Positions 20,986 to 32,144 of a stretch of DNA of 64,000 nt are shown in pieces. A model generated the notes under the pieces. The model did not search any database, had not been told where the DNA came from, and saw nothing but the letters and a program-made list of their open reading frames with translations. This stretch comes from Locusta migratoria (taxonomy: Eukaryota > Arthropoda > Insecta > Orthoptera > Acrididae), in assembly GCA_026315105.1 (NCBI GenBank), contig CM048748.1, positions 477,179,150 to 477,243,149 of the forward strand, written 5' to 3'. Both the position numbers and the translations under genes were made by a program. Every line of letters begins with the position of its first letter. Within the stretch, counting starts at the first letter, position 1.

Positions 20986-22060
20986 TCTTCTATATAAATG
21001 CGAAAGGACACTCATTCACTCACTCATTCACTGACTAAACACGAAATCTCGAAAACTACTTCACCTATGAAGCTGAAATTTGTCAGGAATTTATCTTAGA
21101 GGTAGAAGACGTCAGCTAAGAATGGATTTTGCAATAGGGCCGATAGTCTTGCGGCACCTGATAGTGTGAATTAATCAGCCCACTATTTGAGAAGGACAGC
21201 ACTTAACAACTTGCAACAAACTTTAAACATAATTTCAAACCTTTATAAAACTTTTTCTCGCTGACACCCCCAGAAAAATTACGAAAGGAAAAAAGTATTT
21301 CGCTTACTACTTTTGCGGCGTTCATGCAGTAAAATTACGTCATTTGGCATAACGTTAAAATTTATTTCCCATACACTATTCATTGTGTTGTTGTGGTGGT
21401 CTTCAGTCCGGAGACTGGTTTGATGCAGCTCTCCACAATACCCTATCCTGAGCAAGCCTCTTCAACTCCACATCTATTTATTGTACTTGCGAGAAATGTT
21501 ACAGACAGTATACACACATACCAGTGAACGTACGATCGAAATTTTATCATAGTCCGATACACACTTCATGAGATATAGAGTCATAAACAATTAGATTCAT
21601 GAAAACCGCCTCATCACGTATGACGCTTTTATTCATTACGTCTTTCCTACTAACTCCATTGGCGACGTATTTTGCAACATTTTACATATACACCACTGGG
21701 TGTACGTTCGAAATAATATCGTATTACGACATATAGTTCAGATACTATAACGTCAGAGACAATGAAATGCATGAAAATTCCCCTAACGATCATTAGGTCT
21801 TTACTACCTACTACACTTACAACACATTTCGCAGGCAGTTTCCTAACACTGCACTCTACGAACCAGGTAAATAATGTATTTGTAGGACACGTAATTCAGG
21901 ACATATCTATATCTACAAAAGCGAAAGGTCACACACGCAGTCAGCCACTCATTGGCTAAACACGAAATCTGTAAAACTACTGCACATATGAAACTGAAAC
22001 TTTGCCGGCATGTCGTAGAGTGCGAGAGTGTAGAATAAATAAACACCCTGGCAGCGCCGG
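20985..22060. mobile_element. member of a foldback-type repeat family, interrupted
   Basis: Starts TATATAAATGCGAAAGGACA with CTCATTCACTCACTCATTCA, then ACTACTTCACCTATGAAGCT. The latter matches the arms of the 59425-61036 element. The segment from about 21190 matches 58010-58490 in the same direction (TTGCAACAAACTTTAAACAT, ACAGACAGTATACACACATA). An RTE fragment (21387-21473) sits inside. The AAAGCGAAAGG motif recurs at 21917. Ends are not defined; TATATA-rich starts are seen in Helitrons, but no CTRR hairpin end was identified. Confidence 0.6.
21387..21473 (-). mobile_element. RTE LINE 3' end, 87 bp, with target duplication
   Basis: The reversed RTE 3' end (GTTGTTGTGGTGGTCTTCAG, then GAGACTGGTTTGATGCAGCT) through TGAGCAAGCCTCTTCAACTC. 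It is flanked by CTATTCATTGT (21376-21386) and CTATTTATTGT (21474-21484), 10 of 11 matching. A very short 5'-truncated insertion into the foldback-family repeat. Confidence 0.85.
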
Positions 22061-22371
22061 GCTTACAGATAGTAAATAAATGTTTGCGACTGATTGCTAA
22101 TCATCATTCGTGTAACAGTCGCCGAGCGCGTTAATTCCATACGGAATGAAACTTGATTTCTTCCTTCTGTCTTCTTTGTTCATTTTGACAACACTAGTGA
22201 AAAGCCATCGTCTTCGAACCTCAAAATTAATTATGTCGAATTGTTGTCCATACCGATGTAAATTGTCAACACGATGATATTAAGAGTCGTTACTTGTAGA
22301 ATGCAAGTTACGGGAGATTTACTTCTAGTCACAGAATTATGCTGTCAAAATACACCCGTACACGTACAGAG
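22061..22371. other. no recognised feature
   Basis: AT-rich unassigned stretch between a foldback-family repeat and a SINE. Confidence 0.35.
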
Positions 22372-22556
22372 CCGCGGCCGAGCGCATTGAGGCGCTACGC
22401 TACGATGCGCGAGTCCGTTCCCCGTCAGAGGTTCGAGTTCCCCCTCGGGCACGGATGTTTGTGCCGTCTTTATTGTAAGGTAATTCATAGGTAGTTCGTA
22501 AGTTTAGGGACTGATGACGCCTCAGTTAAGTTTCTTAAGCTCTAAAAACATTTGAA
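22372..22556 (+). mobile_element. tRNA-derived SINE, GAGCGCATTGAGG subtype
   Basis: Head GCCGCGGCCGAGCGCATTGA, B box GAGGTTCGAGTTCCCCC, then GGCACGGATGTTTGTGCCGT, tail GTTTAGGGACTGATGACGCC and AAAAACATTTGAA. No clear target duplication. Confidence 0.85.
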
Positions 22557-22639
22557 GAAGAACAGTAGACATTAGCGAAACATTCTCTGGCGTCGTTTGA
22601 GAGACAGAGAGAAAGAGAGAAGAAGAAACCCACTGGAAC

Positions 22640-23090
22640 ACTCCCATTCGCGTCGCAGAATCAGCGGTGCCGGTTTCGTCACTGCCGCTGAGCGTCGGCA
22701 GCTAATTTAGAGTGGTTGGCGGCTTCAGAGTGAGACACTCCCCACCAGACAAGAAACGGCCGCGCGGAGGTGTGGCCAGTGCAGCCGTGGTGACCCGCGA
22801 CCCGCAAGTTGAGAAAGTTGCGGCGGCGGCGGCGCTGCTTCAAAGTTGACGCCGCAGGACGGCAGGACGCGGTCTGCACAGTAATGCTGCTGTCTGCGGC
22901 GGAACGCGACCAGCGCAGCTCCACCTAGAGAGGAGGCGGCGGCGCCCTCCTGTGACGTAGGTAGCTGACTGGGTAGCCGCTGGGGCCGGCCCACTGTGCC
23001 GAAGCAGCGAGCCAGCCAGCAGTGCGCCGCGGCCTGATCTCTAATTGGTGTTGCTCAGCTGCGGTCTCCAGCCGAGGGGGAGGTGCGCGT
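22640..23090. other. GC-rich CpG-dense island
   Basis: GC-rich block with CGGCGGCGGCGGCGC near 22825. Frames on the minus strand are low-complexity. Located just upstream of a SINE insertion. Confidence 0.5.
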
Positions 23091-23159
23091 TTTATGAAGA
23101 CGTGGGTTCTCACGTAGGTTTCCATGATACTTCGGCCATTACAAATACGAAGCGCACTG

Positions 23160-23381
23160 CCGGCCGCGGTGGGCGAGGGGACTGAGGCGCTTCAGTCACG
23201 GTCTGCACGGCCACTATGGTCGGGCGTTCGAATCCCCCCCTCCGGCATGGATATTTGTGCCGTCCTTAGGATAAGCAGGTTGATAAGTAGTTTGTAAGTT
23301 CAGGGACTGATGATCCCGTAGTTAAGTCCCATAAGCTATACAAACATTTGAACATTTTTTTTTTTTTTTTTTTTTTTTTAT
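23160..23381 (+). mobile_element. tRNA-derived SINE with 25-nt T tail
   Basis: Canonical SINE whose 3' end ACAAACATTTGAACA is followed by 25 T (23355-23379). GCGCACTG is found at 23152-23159 and 23382-23389. A long uninterrupted tail with an exact duplication suggests a rather young copy. Confidence 0.92.
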
Positions 23382-23599
23382 GCGCACTGATTCGTCAGTA
23401 ATCGTTTGACACGTACAAATAGTCTTGTTCCTCTCTTTTGAGAAGCCAATCGTTTCGTCTCACATTTGGCGTGTGGATTCTGTTCAGCACGATACGAAGG
23501 ACTGTACGAGGTTTTTTTATTTTATGCATATACATAAAATAAATATCAGCGTTTTGTAATCATCATGTTCACCACTTTATAAAAAAGGAGAAAGGGATA

Positions 23600-25090
23600 A
23601 TGTAGACAACTGTAGACCTATTTCTATGCCATCGGTTTTTTCTAAAGTTATTGAAAAAGCTGTATATTCAAGATTAATTGATCATTTCAGTTAACATAAT
23701 TTGTTGTCAAACGTACAGTTTGGTTTTAGAAGTGGTCTAACGACTGAAAGTGCTATATTATCGTTTATCTATGAGGCACTTCATGGGTTAAATAAGAGGC
23801 TACGGACATTAGGCGTAATCTTTGATTTAACAAACCCGTTTGATTGTGTTGATTACAAAATATTGTTGTAGAAGATGGAACATTATGGAATACGAGGAGT
23901 AGCTCAAAATTGGTTCACCTCTCACTTTAATAATAGGCAACAGAAGGTAATTCTCCGTAGTGTAGAAAATGGTTATGACGTACAATCGCAATGCGGCACA
24001 ATTAAGTGTGAGGTGCCCCAGGGGTCTGTTTTGGGACCGTTGCTGTTTCTTATTCATATAAATGATATACCTTCGAGTATAACAGGTGATTGTAAAATAT
24101 TTTTGGTTGCTGATGTACGAGCTTGGTAGTGAAGGATGTTGCTCGTAATATTGACGCAGTATCAAATAATGCAGTTCAAGAGATAAGTTCATGGCTTCTA
24201 GAAAACAAGTTGATTTTAAATCACAGTAAAACTCAGTTTTTACAATTTCTAACACATAATTTGACGAAAGCTGACATCTTGATTTCACATTACGGGCATA
24301 TGATAGGTAAGACTGAAGAATACAAATTTCTAGGTACTCAGGTAGAGAGTAAGCTGTCGTGCAAAGCCCATGTTTAGGATCTTGTTATAAAACTAAATTC
24401 TGCTACATTTACCATTAGAACAGTTTCTGTAATAAGTGATTTTTCAACACGAAAAGTAGTCTATTACGCTTACTTTCACTCACTTATGACGTACGGCATT
24501 ATTTTTTGGGGTAACTCGCCTGATGCAAAAACGATATTTCTGGCTCAAAAACGGGCGGTTCGAGCAGTATATGGTGTATGTTCACGAACGTCATGTCGAC
24601 CCCTTTTCAGTAGTCTGGGAATTTTGACACTGGCATCACAATACGTTTTTTTTTCTCTAATGTCATTTGTTGTCAATAATATCAGCTTATTCGCACGAGT
24701 TAGTAGCTTTCACTTGGTGAATACTGGACAGAATTCGAATCTACATTCGCATCACACCACCTTGAAAGTTGTGCAGAAAGGTGTACAGTATTGTGCAGCA
24801 TCCATTTTTAATTAGGTGCCACAAGAAATAAAGAATCTTAGCACTAACCCACACGCTTTCAAATCTAAATTGAAGAGTTACCTCATGGCTCACTCCTTTT
24901 ATTCTGTCTAGGAGCTCCTAGAAAAAATTAAGCAATTAAGCTAATTCAATTCTTTTTTCCTTACTGATTCTTTTCACTTAGCCTTAAGAGTGTCGTGTGC
25001 ATAGGACTACTTAAAAATTTTCTACTACCATTTTTGTGTAAAAATTCATGTATTGACTTGTTCCATGACCGTGGAGTCTCACTCCTAAAT
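23600..25090 (+). mobile_element. CR1/Jockey-type LINE, 5'-truncated and broken
   Basis: Runs from RT motif 1 (DNCRPISMPSVFSKVIEKAV, near 23605) through QFGFRSGLTTESAI, DYKILL, EVPQGSVLGPLLFLIHINDI (about 24010-24070), a damaged catalytic box (KIFLVADV in place of an FADD-type motif), LENKLILNHSKTQFL, and a C-terminal domain with QKRAVRAVYG and KNLSTNPHAFKSKLKSYL. The 3' end includes TTGACTTGTTCCATGACC and GGGTACTATGGAACAGAAAA. Stops near 23692, 23871, 24127 and 24376 break it. The endonuclease region is missing. Confidence 0.8.
23875..24129 (+). pseudogene. reverse transcriptase core fragment
   Basis: Open stretch of 84 codons holding RT palm/fingers sequence up to VPQGSVLGPLLFL. The frame then changes: the region that should encode the two catalytic Asp reads FLVADVRAW and stops. 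It is part of the 23600-25090 LINE and cannot be catalytically active. Confidence 0.8.
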
Positions 25091-25134
25091 TGGGTACTAT
25101 GGAACAGAAAACCGTAGGCGTGAAACCACCAGTG

Positions 25135-25545
25135 CCATCCACCTAGCTGCAGCCTTCGCAGCCGCCCGCCGTCCACCGCCTCTAAAGCTGTGTCTTTAGC
25201 CGCCCCCGGTCGCCACCGAGCGCCGCCAGACATCAGTCTTCGCCCTGTGGCGTGTAAACAGAGCCTCGCACCTGGCCCGCCTCATATTCGCACCATAAAA
25301 CAACGGCGACTGAGTCGCTCGCTAACGTCTAACGCGCCGCCGCAGCACTTTGTCTTCATATTCCGCGCCGCCGTCTGCGAGATGGCGGCAAGAAAATGCG
25401 CGGCCCGGCGCGCAGGGTGAATATTTTTCAGCGGCAGCAGCGGCTGCGACAACTATTAGCGGCGCTCCGCTACAGGCAGGAGCGGCCCAGTCCAGGTCTC
25501 ACACGCAAATGCCCGCCCACCCAGTCAAGCTGGGGAGAACATTTG
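25135..25545. other. GC-rich CpG-dense island
   Basis: GC-rich block with AACGCGCCGCCGCAGC and GCGCGGCCCGGCGCGC. It contains GAGATGGCGGCAAGA, which resembles a start context, but the frame ends after 14 codons. Other frames are low-complexity. Possible promoter-type island. Confidence 0.5.
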
Positions 25546-25954
25546 CGTCACAGTAAAAGGTGCCATTTAATACCGGCACCATTGCTGCTATGTCTTAAAC
25601 GGACACCGCGTTTTATAGCATGTGGCAGCGCGGTTCAGTAGCATATTAAACGGTCGTGACATTTGTTTACATCACGACATATCGTAGCCTCTTTCTTTCC
25701 ATAAAAATATTCAGTTTATTTTGACTGTTTATTTCGTCGGTTCTTGGTGGAACGTCATCATACTGTTACTCGTCCATTCCTTTGCTGTGTCTGACAGAAT
25801 GACGCTGTCGTGGGAAAGACGCAAACTTCCATTTCTTCTCCCTGAACTTTAACCTCATTACAAATTTCTCATTGCTTTTCTTCGAAGTTGGCTCAGTGTA
25901 CAGACGGAATAACGTTTTTCATTATAGGGCATTGAAGCTATCGTAATGCCACAT
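25546..25954. other. no recognised feature
   Basis: Unassigned DNA between a GC island and the long inverted repeat. Confidence 0.35.
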
Positions 25955-28256
25955 TTTAGTGAATTACTTTATCTTTTACTGCTTCTGAGTAGTTTTATCT
26001 ATCCACTACAGCTGTTTCACTTTCATGTCATGTTCAAGTATCTCAGAGACCAGAGATACAAAGAAGATAATCACCAAAGACACCACGAAATCCAGAAAGT
26101 AAAAGCTTTGCAAACATATAGCATCACAAGAGCTGTGAAACAGGAAAGTTATTTAACTATTAAATCGTTAAAAACGAGTATTTTACAATCGTACCAACAT
26201 GATATCATATAGAGGTACAGATACTATATGTAACAACAAGAGATAAAATGTAATACATTTAGAATTATGGTAACGTCTTATATTTCGTTTAGAAAAATAT
26301 TTGTGAAAATACTTCTTTAGACTATTGCAGACAACTTGACAATGTCTTGACGGCTATACATCTGTATTGGATAAATAAAACTATCAGCAGCATTCAAAGG
26401 TAAAATAATTATTTAAAATGTCCTATTAAGGTCGAATAACATTACAAAAAAAACTATAAACCAGTTTTGTAGGTAAAGCTAATAACATATTCCCTACTCC
26501 CTACATAAGAATCACATCTTATGTGCATGGTAATGAATATTAATTCCATCTAGTTATTTACAAGAATTTTAAAACGCTACCAATCAGGTTCTGTTCTGGG
26601 AGATTTCGAATGTCTAAACATAACCTTTAAACTCAATTAAATATCACAATTTTGAGAGTTTCCAAAAGTTTATTTTAATTCGTGAACCAGTTTACGGCTT
26701 ATAAGCCCATCTTCAGACTTTACTGTTTATCTCAAAGAAGTTACACTGTTTTGATACAGGCTTGAAAGATATTCTACTTGTTACTCTTATAGTGAAGCAC
26801 ATAACAATTATCACCTTTCCTTCTACTGTGGTAGTACGATTGAAATGTTTCAATAAATCAATCGTTAATAAATATCATGAGAGGAACCAAGGAGAAACTT
26901 AATATTAATCTCCAAAATCTATGTGTAAAACGTTTAACACAATTAATCATTTCAATGAACGAAATTACTCGAGAGACTGCCACATTGCGGTAGGTAATGG
27001 ATATCATACAATAGAACTACAGCTGTGAACAAAAAAGCTTATATGATCAATAACAATTTCAATTTATATATTACTGACAGAATTGCTGATGGATATTTTG
27101 TAAATTTATTATATGTGAATATTAATTGGTGAATTTTATTATACATGTAGATGAATTTTGTTATACTTGTTCCCTTAAAAGTTTTAAGTGTGTTTCATGT
27201 TTGCTCCCCAAATTTATAAAATATCCCTCAGTAATTTATCTACTGACATTGTTAATGATCATGTAAATCTTTTTTGTTCATAGACGTAGTTCTATTTCAT
27301 GATAACCATTACCTACCGCAATCTGGCAGTCTCTCAATTTTGTTCATTGGAATGGTTAATTGTTTTAGATGTTTTACACGTAGATTTTCGAAATAGAAAA
27401 TTCAGTTTATCCTTGGTTCCCTCATGATATTTAGTAATGATTGTTTTATTGGAATATTTCAATTGTACTACCACAGTAGAGTCAACGATGATAATTGTTG
27501 TGTTTGAGTAAAAGAGTAATGAGCAGAATATCTTTCACGCCTGTATCAAAACAATGCAACTGCTTGCAGACAAACAGTAAACCGGTTCACTAATTAAAGT
27601 AAACTTGTGGAACATATTCAAAATTGTGATTTTAATTCAGTTTTAGGTTCTATTTTAAAATTTTTCAAAATAATTCGAAGAAATTAAAATTCATGACCAT
27701 GCATGTAAGATGTGATTCTTATGTAGGAACTAGGGAAAATATTATCATTAACTACACAAGTGGTTTACAGATTTTTCTCCAATGTAATTCAACCTCAATA
27801 TGACATTTTTATGAAGTATTTTACCTTTGACTGCTGCTAAGTAATTTCATTTATCCAATACAGCTGTTTCGCCGTAATTACATTGTCAACTGGTCTGCAA
27901 AAGTTTAATAATTATTTTCATAAAAATTTTACAAAACAGAAATAGGACCTTACCAAAATATTAAATCTGTTTCTTACATTTTTTTCTCTTGTAGTAACAT
28001 ATATATCATACTATGTGGGTACATTTGTCAGAAAGTCGTTTATAATCATTTATTAGTTAAACGACTTTTCTGTTTGACAGCTCTTGTGATGCTAGATGTT
28101 TACAAAGATTTTAGATTCTGAATTTCGTGCTGTCTTCGGTCATGATCTAATTTTTATCTTTGGTCTCTGAGATACTTGACAATGCTATGAAGGTGAAACA
28201 GCTGTACTGGAGAAATAAAACTACTTAGCAGCATTCAAAGGTAAAATAATTCATTA
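25955..28256. mobile_element. 2.3 kb inverted-repeat (foldback) element
   Basis: Left arm about 25955-26990 and right arm about 27290-28256 are imperfect inverted repeats around a ~300 bp AT-rich centre. Matching pairs include GTATCTCAGAGACCAGAGAT / ATCTTTGGTCTCTGAGATAC, ATAAGAATCACATCTTAT / TAAGATGTGATTCTTATGTA, CTACTGTGGTAGTAC / GTACTACCACAGTAG and CATTGCGGTAGGTAATGG / CCATTACCTACCGCAA. The terminal block (CAGCTGTTTCAC with CAAAGGTAAAATAATT) also recurs inside each arm (about 26340-26410 and 27825-27890), so the structure is two inverted repeats, one within the other. The 88-codon frame at 25946-26212 lies in the arm and is unrecognised. No transposase. Confidence 0.8.
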
Positions 28257-28261
28257 AATAG

Positions 28262-29655
28262 GTAGAAAGGCCAGCCCCACAAATGACCTTGGATATCACA
28301 GGGCATACTAAATTTTATCGATGAAAGGAGAAAATATAAAAATTCAGTAAATGAAACAGGCAAAATAGAATAAAGACGACTAAGTAAGGACACTGATAGG
28401 AAGTGCAAAGTAGCTAAGCAGGAGTGGCTACAAGGATAACGCAAGTCGCTAGAAGTATGTATAAATAGGAGGGAAAAAGATGCCGCCTACAGGAAAATAA
28501 AAGAGACATTTGAAGACCAGAAGAACAGCAGTATGAATATAAAGAACTCGGATGGAAAACCAGTTCTCAGCAAAGAATGGAAAGCTGTAAGGTTGAAAGA
28601 GTATATAGAGTGGCTGTACAAATGAAATGAACTTCGAGACAATATTTCAGGAAGGAAAGAGGAAGTAGATGTAAATGTAAATGAAATAGGAGATACTATA
28701 CTGAGAGAAGAATTTGACAGCGCACTTAAAGACCAAAGTCGAAACAAGGCTCCTGCAGTGGACGACTTTCTCTCAGAACTACTGAAGTCTCTGGTGGTGC
28801 CAGCCGTGACAAAACTATTTCACATGGTGCGTAAGATGAATGAGACAGCGAAAATACCCTCAGACTTTAAAGAAAAATGTAATAATCACCATTCCGAAGA
28901 AAGCAGGCGCAGACAGATGTGAAAATTTCAGTACCATCAGTTTAATAAGTCGTGGTTGCAAAATTTTAACACGAATTATTTACAGAAGGATGGCGAAGTT
29001 GGTAGAAACCGACCCCGGGGAAGATAGGTTTGGATTCAGGAGGAATGTAGGAACACGGGAGGCAACTCTCACTTTACGGCTTATCTTAGAAGATAGGTTA
29101 AGCAAAGGCAAACCTATATTTCTAGCTTTTGTAGTTTTTGAAGTAAGCCTTTAACAATGTTGACTGGAAATAACTGTTTCAAATTCTGAAATCAGCAGGT
29201 GTAAAATACAGGGAACGGAAGGTTATTTACAACTTGTACTATAACCAGATAGCAGTTATAAGAGTGGAAGGGAATGAAAGGGAGGCAGTGGTTGGGAAGG
29301 GAGTAAGACAGTGTAGTTGCCTTTTCTCCGATGTTATTCAATTTCTACATGAAGAAAAGCAGGGAGAAATTTTGAGAAGTAATTAAAATTCAGGGTCATG
29401 AAATAAAAAGATTGCTTTTTGCCGATGACATTGCAAATTCTCTGAGAGACAGCAAAGGACCTGGAAGAGCAGTTGAACGGAATGAACAGTGTGCTGTAAG
29501 GTGCATATAACTTCAACATTAACAAGAACAAAACAAGGTTAATAGAGTACAATCTGAAAAAAACTGCCGATGCTGAAAGAATTAGATTAGGTAACGAAAC
29601 AATAAAGTTGATAGATGAGTTTTGTTACTTGGACAGTAAAATAACGTATGATGGT
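28262..29655 (+). mobile_element. RTE-type LINE, RT region, broken
   Basis: Reads with frameshifts from a pre-RT region (DERRKYKNSVNETGK, KDAAYRKIKETFED, MNIKNSDGKPVLSKEW) to RT blocks: NKAPAVDDFLSELLK, then GCKILTRIIYRRMAKLVE and FGFRRNVGTREATLTLRL, a Phe/Ala-rich IFLAFVVFE with its motif A Asp changed, SPMLFNFYM, RLLFADDIANS (catalytic box retained near 29420), and finally IDEFCYLDSKITYDGR, where it meets an opposite-strand LINE. Endonuclease and C-terminus missing. Confidence 0.8.
28840..29154 (+). pseudogene. reverse transcriptase fragment (RTE type)
   Basis: 104-codon open stretch covering RT motifs 1 to A: VIITIPKKAGADRCENFSTI, ISRGCKILTRIIYRRM, RFGFRRNVGTREATLTLRLI, and KPIFLAFVVFEVS. 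In intact RTE elements the last block is AFVDFEKAF; here the catalytic Asp position reads Val, then the frame ends. Part of the 28262-29655 LINE. Confidence 0.75.
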
Positions 29656-31527
29656 CGCAGCCTTCTTCTCTCGTTCTCAGTCCGGATTGGTTGGCAGCGA
29701 TTCTTCTCCTCCACACTGTTCTGTTCTCGGATAGCCTCTTCATTTCCTGATATGATTCCACTCCTATATCTCTTTGAATCTGTTTCAAGTACTGCAATCT
29801 GGGTCGTCCTTTGCCTCTTTCCCCTTCTACCATTCATTCTATAACAATTATAATAAACTCATTGGGCCTATACAGTTGACCTATTAACTTGTCTCTTCTC
29901 TTCACTGTCGTTTTCACAAGTGCTCTTTTTTCGCCGGTTCTTCTAAGAACTTCTTCGTTTGTCATCTTGGTCATCCAAGGCATTTTCTGCATCCTCCCCC
30001 AACACCACAATTCAAATGCTTCTAGTCTTCTGTTGTCGCAAACGCCGAGTGTCCAAGTTTAGGAGCCATACAATTCCACACTCTACATACAGCATTTCAT
30101 AAATGCTTTATTGGTGTCTTCTTTTATATTTCTTTATGTAAGAAGCACCAGTTTATTGTTGAAAGCTAGTTTAGTTTGCGCTATTCTACTTTGTATGTCT
30201 GCTGAACTTTTGCCATCCGGTGTAATTTTACTTCCTAAGTAGATGAATACATTAACTTGTTCCATAGTACATAATTATTTTTAATATAATTTGTAATGGC
30301 TGCATACCATGATCTCTATCTTTTTTGTGTTGATTTTCATGTTTTATTTAGCTGGCAGGATCTCATTCATTCTTGATAACGCCTTTTGCAGATTTTCTTC
30401 ACTCTCTTCACTGATGACTGTCAACAGCAAACCTTATCATTTTAATGTCTACTCTTTATCATAATTCCTTTCATAGACTCTTTACATTCCTTAATTCTCT
30501 CCTCAATATACAAGTTGATAAATTGCATCCCTGTCGTGCTCCTTTCTTTATGTGAGCCTCTTGTATTTCACCATGTATATTTATAACCCCTCTTTGATTT
30601 TTGTAGAGTTCATATACTATCCGCCTGTCTCTGAAATCTAGACCAAAATTAGTCTCAGTTTTCATCACAACATTCCAGTTCACGTTATCAAAGGTTTTTT
30701 CTAAGTCCACAAAAGCAATTAACAATGGTCTCTTTAGGTCCAGGATTTTATCCATGAGTTGTCTTAACATTAAGATAGCTTCTCTTGTTCCTCTATTCTG
30801 TCGAAATCCAAATTGATCTTCATACAGATTCTGCTCAGTTTTACTTTTTATTCTGTTATATATTATTTTTGTTAGTATTTTTGACATATGTGATATTAGG
30901 CTCAATGTAAGATGTTCTTCACATTTTATAGTGCCTGGTTTCTTTGGTATAGGAATTATGATAGTCTTTTTAAAATCTTCCGGTATTTCTCCAGTTTCAT
31001 ACACATCCTGGATGAGTTTGAAGATATAGTTATGTGATTTATCACCCAATCCTTGTATCATTTCTCCAGTTAATGCGTCACATCCTGGTACTTTGTTATT
31101 CTTTACTTCTCTAACAGCCTTTAGGTATTCTTCCTTTCTTAATGAGGGTCCTAACTGATCATTAGCGACATGTTCTTCTTTTCCCAAATTATTTATCTCA
31201 TCTGGATCTTCGTATAATATTTCTATATAACGTTTCCATCTCTCTTCCAGTTCCTTGTTCTCAAAGAGCAGTTTTTCCATTTTCATCTAATATGTTATTG
31301 CTTCGGCCATTGGCTTTCTTGAATTGTGTTATTTATGAGTTCATAGGCTGTTTCTATATTTCCTTTCACTAGCTTTTCTTTTATTTCCTTCTACCGCCTC
31401 ATTACATATTCTTCTTTATCTTTCTTTGCTTGTCTGTTGAGAATATTTCGGAGCCTTTTAAAACTTTTATTCCTTCTTCCCTCTTCGAATTCTTGTTCTT
31501 TATTCTTTCTTCCATAATCTTAAGTGT
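29645..31527 (-). mobile_element. RTE-related LINE, minus strand, different subfamily
   Basis: From right to left (its own 5' to 3'): pre-RT region, an RT domain (30471-31286), the catalytic box mutated to FAVD near 30440, KINTKK-like region, then EGERGKGRPRLQYLKQI and QEMKRLSENRTVWRRR near the C-terminus, ending in LRTREEGCDHHT at about 29650. The endonuclease is missing, so it is 5'-truncated near 31527. It runs head-on into the plus-strand LINE at 29645-29655. Confidence 0.75.
30471..31286 (-). pseudogene. LINE reverse transcriptase, 271-codon open segment
   Basis: The longest open frame in the window. It contains, in order, ELEERWKRYIEILYEDPD (pre-RT), REVKNNKVPGCDALTGEMIQ (RT motif 0/1), FKKTIIIPIPKKPGTIKC, SKILTKIIYNRIKS, YEDQFGFRQNRGTREAI (motif 2), LLIAFVDLEKTFDNVNW (motif A with its Asp) and KKGARQGCNLSTC (motif B; usual GVRQGC.LSP). 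It stops before motif C. Immediately downstream in another frame motif C reads RFAVDS instead of RFADD. It is therefore a decayed enzyme despite its length. Cytoplasmic/nuclear RT of target-primed LINE mobilisation in intact relatives. Confidence 0.85.
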
Positions 31528-31946
31528 GTGATCCAGCACTGCGCCTCCTGGAGGGAGCAACAAAAAGCGCGCCCTCTACAAGCGGCTGTGTCTAGGCCGG
31601 CATGCGTCTGGAAGGGCAGCTACTATGATTCAGCGCAGCGCGCATCGTGTAGAAGACGCCACCGCTAGAACAGACTTGAGTATATTGTATATTTTAGTAA
31701 ATAAAACTTGTATTAGTAATCAGTGTAGCTGTTTTATCTGTACACGCATCCCCCGCGTCCTGAACAGATCCTTTCCAGAAAGATAGGCCGACGAGGACAA
31801 AACAATGCACAAGCAGACCACCGGGTGTCGTATATAAACAAAAGTATCTCGTGTTGAACTAGATACCTCAAATGATGCCCTAATTTTTTGGTTGAAAAGA
31901 AACAATCTGCTTTTGTTGTACTAATCTAGTTAGTAACTAAACTAAT
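31528..31946. other. unassigned; possible retroelement flank with AATAAA
   Basis: Contains GGGAGCAACAAAAAGCGCGC and, near 31690, TAGTAAATAAAACTTGTATTAG, a possible polyadenylation signal. The arrangement would suit an LTR or 3' end of an element, but no second copy is present in the window. Confidence 0.25.
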
Positions 31947-32009
31947 CTAGTTTTCGGCTTATTGGGCCAACATGTTTACCTGATGATGGTGTAATAAACC
32001 GAAAACTAG
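31947..32009. repeat. short inverted repeat (hairpin)
   Basis: CTAGTTTTCGGCTTATT (31947-31963) and AATAAACCGAAAACTAG (31993-32009) pair at 16 of 17 positions, with a 29-base loop. The sequence CTGATGATGGTG...CCGAAAACTAG is of a style common at ends of insect repeats, so it is probably an element terminus rather than a transcription terminator. Confidence 0.7.
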
Positions 32010-32144
32010 TTCGTAACTAAACATAATTTATTAGAACAAAAACAGGTTTTTTGTTTTCAACCGTCGTCCTACCAAGAAGAGACGAAAGACTCCGTTTATA
32101 AGATGCCGTAATAGTATCGACCATTGTGCATGTGAACTACGCAT

